From assembly GCA_963797475.1 (NCBI GenBank), contig CAWCPR010000020.1, forward strand, positions 124,001 through 188,000: 64,000 bases of DNA, in the 5' to 3' direction. Positions 27,154-36,366 of the stretch are shown here, one piece after another (the stretch's first letter is position 1; each line of letters starts with the position of its first letter). The notes below the pieces were generated by a model. It was given only the letters and a program-made list of their open reading frames with translations. It did no database searches and had not been told where the DNA came from. The translations under genes were made by a program, and so were the position numbers. Origin of the DNA: CAWCPR01 sp963797475 (GTDB lineage: Bacteria > Chloroflexota > Anaerolineae > Anaerolineales > UBA4823).

Positions 27154-28143
27154 ATGGTAAGCGCTGCGGTTGACGAGAAAGACGAAGCCGGACAGGCGGA
27201 CGAGCCGTTATTGGAATTTGAAAAGCGCATCGCCCGCGGCGAGAAAATCGAGCCTGGAGATTGGATGCCAGCGGAATACCGGCGCCAGCTTATTCGCATG
27301 ATTTCCCAGCATGCCCACAGCGAGGTGGTTGGCATGCTGCCTGAAGCCGCCTGGATCACTCGTGCGCCCAACTTGCGCCGAAAAATGATCCTGCTCGCCA
27401 AGGTTCAAGATGAAGCCGGTCACGGGCAGTATTTATATCACGCCGCCGAGACGCTGGGTATTTCTCGCCAGGAAATGGTTGAGGCGCTTTTAAGCGGTAA
27501 GGCCAAATATTCCAACGTTTTTAACTACCCCACCTTGAATTGGGCAGATGTGGGGGTGATTGGCTATCTGGTGGATTTTGCCGCAATCTTGAACCAGACC
27601 ATGTTGGCGCATTGTTCTTACGGACCGTACTCCAGAGCGATGGTGCGAATTTCCGCCGAAGAAAATTTCCACAAGAAGCAAGGCCAGGATCTCGTCATTC
27701 GCATGTCGCAGGGGACAGCCAGCCAGAAGGCCATGGTGCAGGATGCGATTAACCGCTGGTGGTGGCCTTCCTTGATGATGTTTGGACCTCCAGACCAGAA
27801 CTCGCCCAACAGCGCCGCGTTGATCCGCTGGGGGATCAAGACCAAGACCAATGACGAATTGCGCCAGGACTATATCAACGTCATGATTCCCGAGTTGACC
27901 GCGCTCAACTTGACTGTCCCCGATCCCGATCTGTATTATGACGAAACCAGCCAGAACTGGATCCACGGTGCAATCGATTGGGAGGAGTTCTGGCGGGTGG
28001 TTAAAGGGTCAGGCCCATGCAACAAAGAGCGTATTGAAGCCCGCCAACAAGCCCATGAGGAGGGTCTTTGGGTGCGCGAGGCGCTGGAGGCCTACGCCCA
28101 AAAAATGCTCGATGGACAGGAGGCAAAAGTAATTCCTTCATGA
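27154..28143 (+). CDS. paaA: Phenylacetyl-CoA 1,2-epoxidase, catalytic subunit PaaA
   Basis: The diiron subunit of the multicomponent monooxygenase that epoxidises phenylacetyl-CoA. At 329 residues it has normal length. The sequence follows PaaA closely: RIARGEKIEPGDWMPAEYR, ISQHAHSEVVGMLPE, and the diiron ligands in KVQDEAGHGQYLY near residue 88 and SAEENFHKKQG near 170. The ATG at 27154 is chosen because GGAGG (27144-27148) is just upstream; a TTG at 27139 lies in front of that site. The stop overlaps the paaB start (ATGA). Confidence 0.96.
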   Translation: MVSAAVDEKDEAGQADEPLLEFEKRIARGEKIEPGDWMPAEYRRQLIRMISQHAHSEVVGMLPEAAWITRAPNLRRKMILLAKVQDEAGHGQYLYHAAETLGISRQEMVEALLSGKAKYSNVFNYPTLNWADVGVIGYLVDFAAILNQTMLAHCSYGPYSRAMVRISAEENFHKKQGQDLVIRMSQGTASQKAMVQDAINRWWWPSLMMFGPPDQNSPNSAALIRWGIKTKTNDELRQDYINVMIPELTALNLTVPDPDLYYDETSQNWIHGAIDWEEFWRVVKGSGPCNKERIEARQQAHEEGLWVREALEAYAQKMLDGQEAKVIPS

Positions 28144-28697
28144 GCGATACGCAGTGGCCTCGCTTCCAGGTGTTTCTGCAGGAAAAAGAAGGGTCTCCCC
28201 ACCAGGATGTAGGTTCAGTGCATGCCCCCGATCCTGAGCTGGCCCTTCTCAACGCACGAGATGTATTCGTTCGCCGGCCAGAATGCATAAATTTATGGGT
28301 CGTCCCTGTAAGCGCAATTTTCTCAAAAACAAGGCAGGAGTTGCAATCCGTGGATCGGGAAGCTGAGGCATTTGCTTCAATGCCTGGGGATCCTGGGGCA
28401 AGGATTGAATATCAGGTATTTTGTAAAATCCGGCCTGCAGGGACTCACACATGGGTTGGGCAGGTGTGGGCGGCCTCGCCGGTAATGGCAATAACCGAGG
28501 CCTTACAACGCTTCTCGGGGTTGACCCAACCTTTTTCCTGGTGGGTATTCCCTTCCAACCAGATGGTGCAAAATGACCCACAGGATTTAGAAAGCATGTT
28601 CCTACCGGCAAAGGATAAACCCTTTCGAATATCGACGAATTACCATACCTTTTCGGCGATGCGCAAAATTATGTCCGGTCCTGAAACTGAAAATTAG
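28140..28697 (+). CDS. paaB: Phenylacetyl-CoA epoxidase subunit PaaB, internally duplicated
   Basis: PaaB is a small structural or electron-transfer subunit, about 95 residues in E. coli. Here the protein is 185 residues and holds two copies of the domain. The first (residues about 8-60) reads FQVFLQEK..HQDVGSVHAPDPELALLNARDVF..WVVP. The second (about 90-140) reads YQVFCKIR..HTWVGQVWAASPVMAITEALQRF..WVFP. The second copy is clearly related but diverged. The start ATG overlaps the paaA stop. A C-terminal tail of about 45 residues follows. Membership in the complex is secure from position; the role of the second copy is unknown. Confidence 0.9.
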   Translation: MSDTQWPRFQVFLQEKEGSPHQDVGSVHAPDPELALLNARDVFVRRPECINLWVVPVSAIFSKTRQELQSVDREAEAFASMPGDPGARIEYQVFCKIRPAGTHTWVGQVWAASPVMAITEALQRFSGLTQPFSWWVFPSNQMVQNDPQDLESMFLPAKDKPFRISTNYHTFSAMRKIMSGPETEN

Positions 28698-28737
28698 GTG
28701 AGGTTTACTACTGGAAGAGGATCCCAGGGGTTTTGAA

Positions 28738-29514
28738 ATGTCAAACGAGATCATTGAACCGGAAAAAACTGCCTTGCAAGCGTATCTTTTGGCGATCGCA
28801 GACGATGAATTGGTCCTCGGCCAACGCGACTCCGAATGGTGTGGGCATGCGCCAATCCTTGAAGAAGATATCGCTTTCGCCAATATCGCCCTGGATGAAA
28901 TTGGACATGCAACCCTGTGGTACGGGATTTACAGCGAGCTGGCCGGTGAAGACCCGGAATCGTTCCCTGACCGGCTGGTTTATTTTCGCAGCGCGGACGA
29001 ATATCGAAATCTCCAACTGGCTGAGCTGCCTGTTGGGGATTGGGCGTTCAGCATGCTGCGCCAGTACCTGTTCGACGCGGCCGAGTTATCCCGCCTGGAA
29101 ACCTTAGCCCAAAGCGCATTCGATCCGCTTCGCCAGGTAGCCTCTAAAATACGCAAAGAGGAAATCTACCACCTGCGCCATACACAAGCCTGGGTCGTCC
29201 GCCTGGGCCAGGGAACGGATGAAAGCCACAGACGCTTGCAGACTGCGCTGGATGAAATCTGGCCTTTCACAGACCAGTTTTTCATCCCAATGGAAGGAGA
29301 AGCCCAATTGGCCGCCAAAGGCTGGGTCCCTGAAACGGAGGCGCTACAAACTCGCTGGCTGGAAAAGGTTATGCCTATTTTACGCACCTGCGACCTTTCC
29401 ATCCCGGCAGCAGCGGCGCGGCATATCCTGCGTAACGTTCATACTCGCCATTTGCCCGTTTTGCTGCGCGAAATGCAGTCCGTCGCCAGGATGATCCCAG
29501 AAGCTCACTGGTAA
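28738..29514 (+). CDS. paaC: Phenylacetyl-CoA epoxidase subunit PaaC
   Basis: The structural partner of PaaA, with a ferritin-like fold. At 258 residues it matches the family. Typical stretches are LAIADDELVLGQRDSEWCGHAPILEEDIAFANIALDEIGHA (residues about 19-59), the SADEYRN loop near 85 and KEEIYHLRHTQAW near 141. It sits between paaB and paaD with 40- and 27-base gaps, so the four genes form one operon. Confidence 0.95.
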   Translation: MSNEIIEPEKTALQAYLLAIADDELVLGQRDSEWCGHAPILEEDIAFANIALDEIGHATLWYGIYSELAGEDPESFPDRLVYFRSADEYRNLQLAELPVGDWAFSMLRQYLFDAAELSRLETLAQSAFDPLRQVASKIRKEEIYHLRHTQAWVVRLGQGTDESHRRLQTALDEIWPFTDQFFIPMEGEAQLAAKGWVPETEALQTRWLEKVMPILRTCDLSIPAAAARHILRNVHTRHLPVLLREMQSVARMIPEAHW

Positions 29515-29541
29515 TTGTTGGGCGCGATTTGGTGCTAACCG

Positions 29542-30027
29542 ATGACGAAATCAAACGACAAACTGGTTTGGAAGCTGCTCGAACAGGTAATGGATCCAGA
29601 AATCCCGGTTGTTTCCGTTGTAGAAATGGGCCTCATCCGGGCGGTTGAAGTAAATGATCAATCGGTCCACATTACGATGACCCTCACCTATTCCGGGTGT
29701 CCAGCGCTGCTCGCCATTCAAGAGGAGATCAAGAACCGGCTGCAAGCTGCTGGATTTAAAGAAATCGAGCTGCAAATCAGCCACGAGCCTGCCTGGACCA
29801 GCGATTGGATCCAGCCCCAGGCCCGCCAAAAGTTAAAGGCGTTTGGCCTGGCGCCTCCGCCAATTCACGGTGGTGAGTTCGAGCTTGCCTTATTGGATGT
29901 GGTCACTTGCCCATACTGTGGCTCACCTGATACCAGTCTAAAGAACAGTTTCGGGCCAACCCTTTGCAGGGCGATCTTTTATTGCAACAACTGCCAGCAG
30001 CCTTTTGGACAATTCAAACCGATTTAG
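29542..30027 (+). CDS. paaD: PaaD, MIP18-type maturation factor with C-terminal zinc motif
   Basis: PaaD belongs to the DUF59/MIP18 family and is needed to assemble the epoxidase metal centres. Residues 10-95 form the DUF59 domain, with MDPEIPVVSVVEMGLI and LTYSGCPAL, in which the Cys is conserved. The C-terminal part has a CPYC...CNNC zinc-ribbon arrangement (residues about 118-156). At 161 residues it matches the family. The reductase gene paaE is not in this window. Confidence 0.93.
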   Translation: MTKSNDKLVWKLLEQVMDPEIPVVSVVEMGLIRAVEVNDQSVHITMTLTYSGCPALLAIQEEIKNRLQAAGFKEIELQISHEPAWTSDWIQPQARQKLKAFGLAPPPIHGGEFELALLDVVTCPYCGSPDTSLKNSFGPTLCRAIFYCNNCQQPFGQFKPI

Positions 30028-30051
30028 GATGGAGAAAAACGGAGCAGAAAC

Positions 30052-30366
30052 ATGAAATTGGTTGCGCTTTACAAGAATCCCGGCGATCCGGAAGCATTCG
30101 ACGGCGCTTATTTCAATACCCACATGCCCCTCATCGCCAAAGTGCCTGGGCTAGAAAAGACGGTGATCACCCGCTTCACCCGCACTTTGATGGGGGAAAG
30201 CTGGTACATGATGAACGAAATGTACTTCAACGACGCCAACGCCTTGAAAATTGCCATGAAAAGCCCCGAGATGGCGGCTGCGGGTGAAAACCTGAACAGC
30301 TTTGCCGAAGGGCAGGTGACGTTGATGTACGCTGAAGAACAAGAACCAATCCTACCGTTTGGATAA
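30052..30366 (+). CDS. EthD-family small protein
   Basis: A 104-residue ferredoxin-like alpha-beta barrel protein of the EthD type: a VALYKNPGDPEAFDGAYFNTHMPLI start with the conserved His, then a second half ending VTLMYAEEQ. EthD-family proteins often sit in aromatic or ether degradation clusters with unknown roles. It follows paaD by 24 bases and is probably in the same transcript. Confidence 0.82.
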   Translation: MKLVALYKNPGDPEAFDGAYFNTHMPLIAKVPGLEKTVITRFTRTLMGESWYMMNEMYFNDANALKIAMKSPEMAAAGENLNSFAEGQVTLMYAEEQEPILPFG

Positions 30367-30378
30367 CCGGGTTTCGAG

Positions 30379-30921
30379 ATGACAGGCTTTCTGGTTCTCG
30401 CGACGCAAATCTTGTTCGAGCATCCTTGGGTGAGAGTCGTTCAGGATACACTCGAACACGACGGATTCAAGCAAAAGTATATCTACCTGGAAAGCCCGGC
30501 GGACGCGGTTGCAACCGTGGGGGTCACTCAGGAAATGCAAATTATCCTGACCCACCAATACAGGCATCCGATCAGGCTTGAGATTTACGACCTGCCGGCT
30601 GGAAGGATGAACATTGGAGAAAAGCCCACCGATGCAGCCCGGCGAGAATTCGAAGAAGAAACAGGATTTTACCCAAAAAGTATCGAACCCTTGGGATATT
30701 ACAACCAGTTTCCTGGTTCCCTAAAGGCAGGCACCTACCTGTTTTTCGCTCACGATCTGATCGCCACACGCCAAAATTTGGATGAAGGCGAATTTCTGGA
30801 CATCGCTATAAAACCGGTGGGTGAGATCCTGGATATGATCCTGAACGGTGAAATATTGGATGGCTCGCTGCAATTAGGGGTTTTATTGGCGATCCAAAAA
30901 GGTTTGCTCCCCGGTTTTTAG
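30379..30921 (+). CDS. NUDIX hydrolase (ADP-ribose pyrophosphatase-like)
   Basis: A 180-residue NUDIX enzyme. The NUDIX box is complete (residues about 75-97): Gly-x5-Glu-x7-Arg-Glu-Phe-Glu-Glu-Glu-Thr-Gly. Preceding strands (ILTHQYRHPIRLEIYDLPAG) match ADP-ribose/ADP-sugar pyrophosphatases. It follows the EthD gene by 12 bases. The substrate is inferred only from this similarity. Confidence 0.88.
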   Translation: MTGFLVLATQILFEHPWVRVVQDTLEHDGFKQKYIYLESPADAVATVGVTQEMQIILTHQYRHPIRLEIYDLPAGRMNIGEKPTDAARREFEEETGFYPKSIEPLGYYNQFPGSLKAGTYLFFAHDLIATRQNLDEGEFLDIAIKPVGEILDMILNGEILDGSLQLGVLLAIQKGLLPGF

Positions 30922-30966
30922 GAGAGCTTGGTCTCTAGATTGAATTTTATCGGATGAGGAGAATAG

Positions 30967-31941
30967 ATGGAATATCGAAACCTGGGCTACACGGGTCTGA
31001 AAGTCTCCGAGCTTTGCATGGGCAGCATGCAGTTCGGATGGACCGCTGACGAACCTACTTCTTTAAAAATTCTGGATGGGGCGTATGACGCCGGGATAAA
31101 CTTCATCGATACCGCCGACGTTTATTCTCGCTGGGCTGATGGAAATTCAGGTGGGGAGGCTGAAAAAATTATTGCGAAATGGATGAAACAGCGTAAGGTC
31201 CCACGAGATCAAATTGTGATCGCCACCAAGGTGCGGGGAGCAATGGGGAAGGGCCCAAATGACCAGGGGCTTTCGCGGGTTCACATCCTCAACGCAGTCG
31301 AAGCTTCCCTTGACCGGCTCGATACAGATACCATCGATCTTTACCAGGCGCATTTCTACGATGAATCAACCCCGGTCGAAGAAACGCTTTCTGCATTCGA
31401 CCATTTGATCCAACAAGGAAAAGTGCGCTATATCGGGTGTTCCAATTATCCTACCTGGCGGCTGATGCATGCCTTATGGACTTCGGATTCAAACTGCCTG
31501 GCGCGGTACGATTCCCTCCAACCCCACTACTCACTCGTACACCGGGCGGAGTTCGAAACCGAGCTGAGAGAGGTGTGCAAGACATTTGGCCTGGGTGTAA
31601 TCCCATACAGCCCGTTGGCAGCCGGGTTCCTGAGCGGGAAATACCGCAAGGGTCAAGAAATCCCTGAAAGCGCCCGGTTGGATCGAGCTCGCCGCTTCTT
31701 CAATGAGAAAAATTGGGCCTTATTGGATAAAATCGAGACCATAGGGCGGCAAAAAGGTGGAAAAACGATCTCCCAGATCGCGTTAGCCTGGCAGCTCAGT
31801 GACCCGGTGATCACCAGTCCGATCATCGGGCCTCGCTCGATGGAACAGCTCCAGGACAACCTTGGCGCCGTAGGGTTACGACTTAACCCTGAAGAGAAGA
31901 AAATCCTGGATGATGCCAGCGATTGGAGGGACAAGGAGTAA
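30967..31941 (+). CDS. Aldo/keto reductase
   Basis: A 324-residue (beta/alpha)8 NADPH-dependent oxidoreductase. The catalytic tetrad positions are visible as Asp and Tyr in FIDTADVYSRW, Lys in IVIATKVRG and His in LYQAHFYD. Cofactor-binding strands VRYIGCSNYP and SPIIGPRSMEQLQDNL are also present. AGGAG precedes the ATG. The substrate is unknown. Confidence 0.9.
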   Translation: MEYRNLGYTGLKVSELCMGSMQFGWTADEPTSLKILDGAYDAGINFIDTADVYSRWADGNSGGEAEKIIAKWMKQRKVPRDQIVIATKVRGAMGKGPNDQGLSRVHILNAVEASLDRLDTDTIDLYQAHFYDESTPVEETLSAFDHLIQQGKVRYIGCSNYPTWRLMHALWTSDSNCLARYDSLQPHYSLVHRAEFETELREVCKTFGLGVIPYSPLAAGFLSGKYRKGQEIPESARLDRARRFFNEKNWALLDKIETIGRQKGGKTISQIALAWQLSDPVITSPIIGPRSMEQLQDNLGAVGLRLNPEEKKILDDASDWRDKE

Positions 31942-32005
31942 TACCGCCCGAGATGGGGGATTTGAAAGATTTCACCATTTACGATTGTCAAAGGAGTAAA
32001 AAAAG

Positions 32006-33136
32006 ATGGCAGTCCCAGAGATAACCAGAGAAGACCGGCCAATCACTGAAGAGGCCGATTATTTAAAGTTAAATAGTGTCGACCATGTACACTTTTGGGT
32101 AGGGAACGCGGTTCAGGCGATGTATTATTGGTGGAAAGGCTTTGGGTTTACGCCGGTGGCATACTCCGGTTTAGAGACCGGCAACCGCCAGTTTGCTTCA
32201 TACGTGTTGACCTCCGGCCAGATCCGCCTGGTCGTTTCAGCACCCTACAGCCCCACCAGTGAGATCGCCGCTCACCAACTCGTTCATGGGGATGGCGTGA
32301 AAGTGATCGCTTTTGAAGTCGAGGACGTAGCTCAGGCATACGCCGCCACCGTATCTCGTGGAGCGAAAGTTGCCTGGGCGCCGCGCGAGGAAATCGATGA
32401 ATTCGGTGAGCTGCGCACGGCCGCAATTCACACCTATGGAGAAGTGCTGCACGTATTTGTAGATCGCTCTGCCTATGGCGGCCCGTTTGCTCCTTCCTAC
32501 AAAGCGCTACACTTACAGGCTGAGCCAGCCGGACTCGCCTCGGTCGACCACATTGTTGGCAATGTGCAGCTTGGGAAAATGAACGAATGGGTCAATTTTT
32601 ACCACCACATTATGGGCTTTCGCCAGTTGCTGCACTTCGACGACAAAGACATCAGCACAGAATACTCTGCGCTGATGTCAAAAGTGATGCAAAATGGCAA
32701 CGGTCGCATAAAACTCCCAATAAATGAACCTGCAGAAGGGAAAAAGAAAAGCCAGATCGAGGAATACCTGGATTACTATCTGGCTCCTGGGGTCCAGCAT
32801 ATCGCCATGGCGACCGGGGATATCCTGGAAACCGTCGCCAAACTCCAGAGTCGCGGCATCGGGTTTTTGCGTGTTCCGGAGACCTATTATCAGGCGCTGC
32901 CAGATCGGGTCGGGAAAATCAAAGAATCGCTCGATACGATTCGGGAATTAGGCATCCTGGTGGATCAAGACGATGAGGGTTACCTGCTGCAAATCTTCTC
33001 AAGACCCTTGCAAGATCGTCCAACCACTTTTATCGAGGTCATCCAGCGCCGCGGCAGCCGGGGCTTCGGAAAAGGCAACTTCAAAGCCTTATTCGAGGCA
33101 ATAGAATTGGAACAAGCCCATCGTGGGAATCTGTGA
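32006..33136 (+). CDS. hpd: 4-hydroxyphenylpyruvate dioxygenase
   Basis: Converts 4-hydroxyphenylpyruvate to homogentisate with O2, in tyrosine breakdown. The 376-residue protein consists of two VOC-fold halves. The Fe(II) ligands are His182 (SVDHIVGN), His265 (GVQHIAM) and Glu344 (FIEVIQR). Substrate-pocket stretches (PINEPAEGKKKSQIEEYLDYY) agree. Start ATG after AAAGGAG. The stop overlaps the GTG of the next gene (GTGA). Together with the next two genes it forms the homogentisate pathway. Confidence 0.96.
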   Translation: MAVPEITREDRPITEEADYLKLNSVDHVHFWVGNAVQAMYYWWKGFGFTPVAYSGLETGNRQFASYVLTSGQIRLVVSAPYSPTSEIAAHQLVHGDGVKVIAFEVEDVAQAYAATVSRGAKVAWAPREEIDEFGELRTAAIHTYGEVLHVFVDRSAYGGPFAPSYKALHLQAEPAGLASVDHIVGNVQLGKMNEWVNFYHHIMGFRQLLHFDDKDISTEYSALMSKVMQNGNGRIKLPINEPAEGKKKSQIEEYLDYYLAPGVQHIAMATGDILETVAKLQSRGIGFLRVPETYYQALPDRVGKIKESLDTIRELGILVDQDDEGYLLQIFSRPLQDRPTTFIEVIQRRGSRGFGKGNFKALFEAIELEQAHRGNL

Positions 33137-34158
33137 AATATCTGACTTTTTCCCACCCGGACGAAACCGATCCAGCAGGCAGGCGAATTGCCAGGCTAGG
33201 TGCTTTGCGGGATGAGTTGGTGATCGATCTAATTGCGGCGCGCAACTGGGCTATGGAAGCTCGCCTCCTACCGGGCGAAGACCTTCCCGGTTCGCTCTAC
33301 GAGCTGATCCTCGCTGGCCCGGTTTCCTGGCTTTATGCAAAAAATATCGTCAATGCTTTGGAAGGCGTGAATCCTCTCGATGTCCAGTCACCTGGCATGA
33401 ACCCGGTCGCATATGCTTTGTCGGAGGTCTGGCTTTTTCCACCGCTCACCCGGCCCATGAGCCTGCGAGATTTCTATGCATTTGAGGGGCATGTCGCCGC
33501 CGCCTATGCCAACCGGGGGGCTCAAATTCCAAGTGAGTGGTACCAGTTCCCGGTTTTTTATTTTTCCAATCCGAACGCCATATTTGGCCCAGGCGAGGTC
33601 ATCCCTTATCCCGCATACACACAAGCCTTGGATTACGAATTGGAAGTCGCTTGCATCATCGGTAAGCCGGGTATAGATATTGATGCTGAAGAAAGCGAGA
33701 ATTATATTTTCGGCTACACAATTCTTAACGATTGGTCCGCCCGCGACGTACAAAAATTGGAGATGCGGGTTGGTTTGGGACCTGCAAAAGGCAAAGATTT
33801 CGCTTCATCCCTGGGCCCATGGATTGTCACTCCCGAGGAGCTCACCCATCATGAGGCTGGCCGGCCGGGTGTATACGACCTGCAAATGACCGCCAAAGTA
33901 AATGGCGAAGAGCTTTCGCGTGGCAATTGGCGCGAAATCCACTACTCGTTTGGTGAGATGATCGCAAGGGCTTCTCAAGATGTTTACTTGCTCCCCGGTG
34001 AAGTGATCGGATCGGGGACCGTGGGTACAGGCTGCTTGCTCGAGCTCACGAAAGGTCAAGGCCCCTGGCTTAAAGTTGGGGATGTGATTGAATTAGAAAT
34101 TGAGGGGCTGGGCAAGCTGGCCAACCGCGTGGGGCCGTCGCTTATCCGGATGTTTTAG
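33133..34158 (+). CDS. Fumarylacetoacetate hydrolase family protein
   Basis: A 341-residue FAH-fold hydrolase. The metal-binding acidic residues lie in YELEVACIIG, followed by GYTILNDWSARDVQKLEM and KGKDFASSLGPWIVTPEEL, the family's typical run. Between hpd and hmgA it most probably cleaves fumarylacetoacetate (or maleylacetoacetate, since no isomerase gene is nearby) to fumarate and acetoacetate. The GTG start overlaps the hpd stop. Confidence 0.92.
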   Translation: MKYLTFSHPDETDPAGRRIARLGALRDELVIDLIAARNWAMEARLLPGEDLPGSLYELILAGPVSWLYAKNIVNALEGVNPLDVQSPGMNPVAYALSEVWLFPPLTRPMSLRDFYAFEGHVAAAYANRGAQIPSEWYQFPVFYFSNPNAIFGPGEVIPYPAYTQALDYELEVACIIGKPGIDIDAEESENYIFGYTILNDWSARDVQKLEMRVGLGPAKGKDFASSLGPWIVTPEELTHHEAGRPGVYDLQMTAKVNGEELSRGNWREIHYSFGEMIARASQDVYLLPGEVIGSGTVGTGCLLELTKGQGPWLKVGDVIELEIEGLGKLANRVGPSLIRMF

Positions 34159-34175
34159 GTTAGAAGGAGGCACAT

Positions 34176-35342
34176 ATGTCGTTTTATTACAAGCTCGGCC
34201 AGATTCCACAAAAACGCCACACGCAATTTCGTAAACCAAATGGCGGCCTTTACCGGGAAGAAGTGATGGGCCTGGAAGGTTTTTCAGGCATTCAGTCTAT
34301 TCTTTACCACCATTATTTGCCTCCCAGGGTGAAAGAAGTACAGTCGCTTGGAAACGTGGACGAGGCCTACGATGATTACGGCCCTATCCGCCATCGCGCT
34401 TTCGCGACTGCAAACATTCCTCAAGGCGGCGATCCCGTTTCTGCCAGGCGTGTGTTGCTGGGAAATAAGGATGTTACCCTGGGCGTGAGCCGGCCGACGC
34501 GCAGCATGGATTACTTTTACCGGAATTCACAGGCTTATGAAGTCTGGTTCGCACACGAAGGTCAGGGCGTCTTGCACTCACAATTTGGGAAGCTTCCCTT
34601 CCGTTCCGGCGATTATATCACCATCCCGTATGGGACAACCTGGCAAATGATATTAACCACGCCAGAAGCTCGTTTTTATATCATCGAAGCGCAGTCGCAA
34701 ATCGAACCCCCAAACCGCTACCGCAATAAATACGGGCAGTTGCTAGAACATTCACCTTATTGCGAGAGAGATATTCGTCCACCGCAGGACCTTGAAACCT
34801 GCATCGATAAAGGCGAATATGAGGTGCGCGTCAAGGCCCGCAACCAGATTACTCGCCATCTCCTCGAACACCATCCCTTAGATGTGATTGGATGGGATGG
34901 GTATCTCTATCCCTGGATCTTCAGCATCCATGATTTCGAGCCGGTTACCGGGCGCTTGCACCAACCACCGCCCGTCCACCAGACATTCCAGGGGCACAAT
35001 TTCGTCGTGTGCTCCTTTGTACCCCGCTTGTTCGATTACCACCCACAAGGGATTCCGGCGCCTTACAATCATTCAAACGTGAATTCCGACGAGGTGATTT
35101 ATTACGCAGAAGGCAATTTCATGTCCCGGCGTGGGATAGATCAATATGACATCACCCTGCACCCAAGTGGTCTTCCCCATGGCCCTCAACCCGGAGCTGT
35201 CGAGGATTCGATCGGCAAAGAAAAAACCGATGAGCTGGCTGTCATGGTCGACACCTTTAATCCCTTACAGGTCGCGGTCGCTGCGCAGGAATTTGAAAAG
35301 TTGGGTTATATGGATTCCTGGTTGGAAGGCGATGGGGAATAA
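34176..35342 (+). CDS. hmgA: Homogentisate 1,2-dioxygenase
   Basis: Opens the ring of homogentisate with O2 to give maleylacetoacetate. The 388-residue protein has a cupin fold; the C-terminal part with NSDEVIYYAEGNFMSR and LHPSGLPHGPQPGA carries the iron-binding His and Glu residues. AAGGAGG precedes the ATG. It is shorter than the 430-450-residue proteobacterial and animal enzymes, in line with a compact bacterial branch. It is the last gene of the plus-strand aromatic block. Confidence 0.94.
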   Translation: MSFYYKLGQIPQKRHTQFRKPNGGLYREEVMGLEGFSGIQSILYHHYLPPRVKEVQSLGNVDEAYDDYGPIRHRAFATANIPQGGDPVSARRVLLGNKDVTLGVSRPTRSMDYFYRNSQAYEVWFAHEGQGVLHSQFGKLPFRSGDYITIPYGTTWQMILTTPEARFYIIEAQSQIEPPNRYRNKYGQLLEHSPYCERDIRPPQDLETCIDKGEYEVRVKARNQITRHLLEHHPLDVIGWDGYLYPWIFSIHDFEPVTGRLHQPPPVHQTFQGHNFVVCSFVPRLFDYHPQGIPAPYNHSNVNSDEVIYYAEGNFMSRRGIDQYDITLHPSGLPHGPQPGAVEDSIGKEKTDELAVMVDTFNPLQVAVAAQEFEKLGYMDSWLEGDGE

Positions 35343-35386
35343 TTGTTCATGACCGGGATGGGAATTTTTAAAGGAGAAAATTCGGC

Positions 35387-36364
35387 TCAACCTTGTTTCA
35401 AACAGATTTTTATGCCCTCCCAGGCCTCCTTAAAAGCATCGACCACAACTGGATCATAACGAGACCCTGAACAATTGATAATTTCTTCATACGCATGCCC
35501 TTCGGAGTAAGATTCCCGGTAAACGCGCTCGGTTGTAATTGCATCCAGCGAATCGGCCACCGTAACGATACGCGCTTCCAGCGGAATCTCTTCGCCACTT
35601 AGTCTATCCGGATACCCCATACCGTCCCAACGCTCATGATGGCAAAGGATGACTGGAATTGCAGGGGACAGGTATGGGATGTTTTTTATTAACTCAGCGC
35701 CCATTTGAGGATGGCGTTTCATTTCCGCCCACTCTTCGTCATTTAGCGGCCCAGATTTTTTCAGGATCTGCTCACTGATATAAATCTTGCCGATATCATG
35801 CAAGATGCTGCCAAACTGCAACAGGTAGATTTGTTTAGGACTCCAACCAAGCTGATGGGCAATCTGCTTCGAATATTCCATCACCCGTTCGACATGCCCA
35901 CGGGTATATTGGTCCCGCAGCTCGATTGCATTGGAGAACAGGATCAGGCTGGCCTGGTATGCCTGTTGCAGCTCAGCCAATAACAGCTCCTGGCTGCGAG
36001 ACAGGCGAGACTGCACCGTGAGCAATAATTCCTTTCTATCCACCGGCTTGACCAGGTAATCTTCCACACCCAGCTCTTTCCCCAAGATAACATCCTCACG
36101 GCGGCCGCGCGCGGACAAGAAAATAAAAGGTATCACCACCCAATCCGGGCGCGAGCGCACCTTTTCAAATAATTCATACCCATCCATCTCTGGCATGGAT
36201 ATATCAGAGATGACCAGGTCTGGGTGCTGGGTTTCCATCTGGTCCAGAGCCTCCAGGCCATGCATGGCTGCCATAACCTTATATCCCCCTGCCTCCAACA
36301 TCAACTGCAAACCCTGCCGGGTAATATCGTTATCTTCGACAACTAAAATAGTCTCTTCTGCCAT
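35387..36364 (-). CDS. Response regulator with HD-GYP phosphodiesterase output
   Basis: A 325-residue response regulator. The receiver domain (residues 5-118) has the phospho-acceptor Asp54 (VISDISMP) and Lys106 (VKPVD). A short coiled link leads to an HD-GYP domain (about 145-320) with His189-Asp190 (ILHDIGKI), HHERWDGMGYP with GYP at 250-252, and VADSLDAITTERVYR. HD-GYP domains hydrolyse cyclic-di-GMP. Its start lies two bases after the stop of the ComP-like kinase gene, so the two form a two-component pair. I infer that it takes the ComA position in a ComQXPA-like system. Confidence 0.9.
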   Translation of the reverse strand: MAEETILVVEDNDITRQGLQLMLEAGGYKVMAAMHGLEALDQMETQHPDLVISDISMPEMDGYELFEKVRSRPDWVVIPFIFLSARGRREDVILGKELGVEDYLVKPVDRKELLLTVQSRLSRSQELLLAELQQAYQASLILFSNAIELRDQYTRGHVERVMEYSKQIAHQLGWSPKQIYLLQFGSILHDIGKIYISEQILKKSGPLNDEEWAEMKRHPQMGAELIKNIPYLSPAIPVILCHHERWDGMGYPDRLSGEEIPLEARIVTVADSLDAITTERVYRESYSEGHAYEEIINCSGSRYDPVVVDAFKEAWEGIKICLKQG

Positions 36365-36366
36365 GT

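Noticed and set aside
29515..29541. Another copy of the dispersed repeat before paaD (GTTGGGCGC)
   Set aside because: Only nine bases match and no hairpin is kept; chance is likely.
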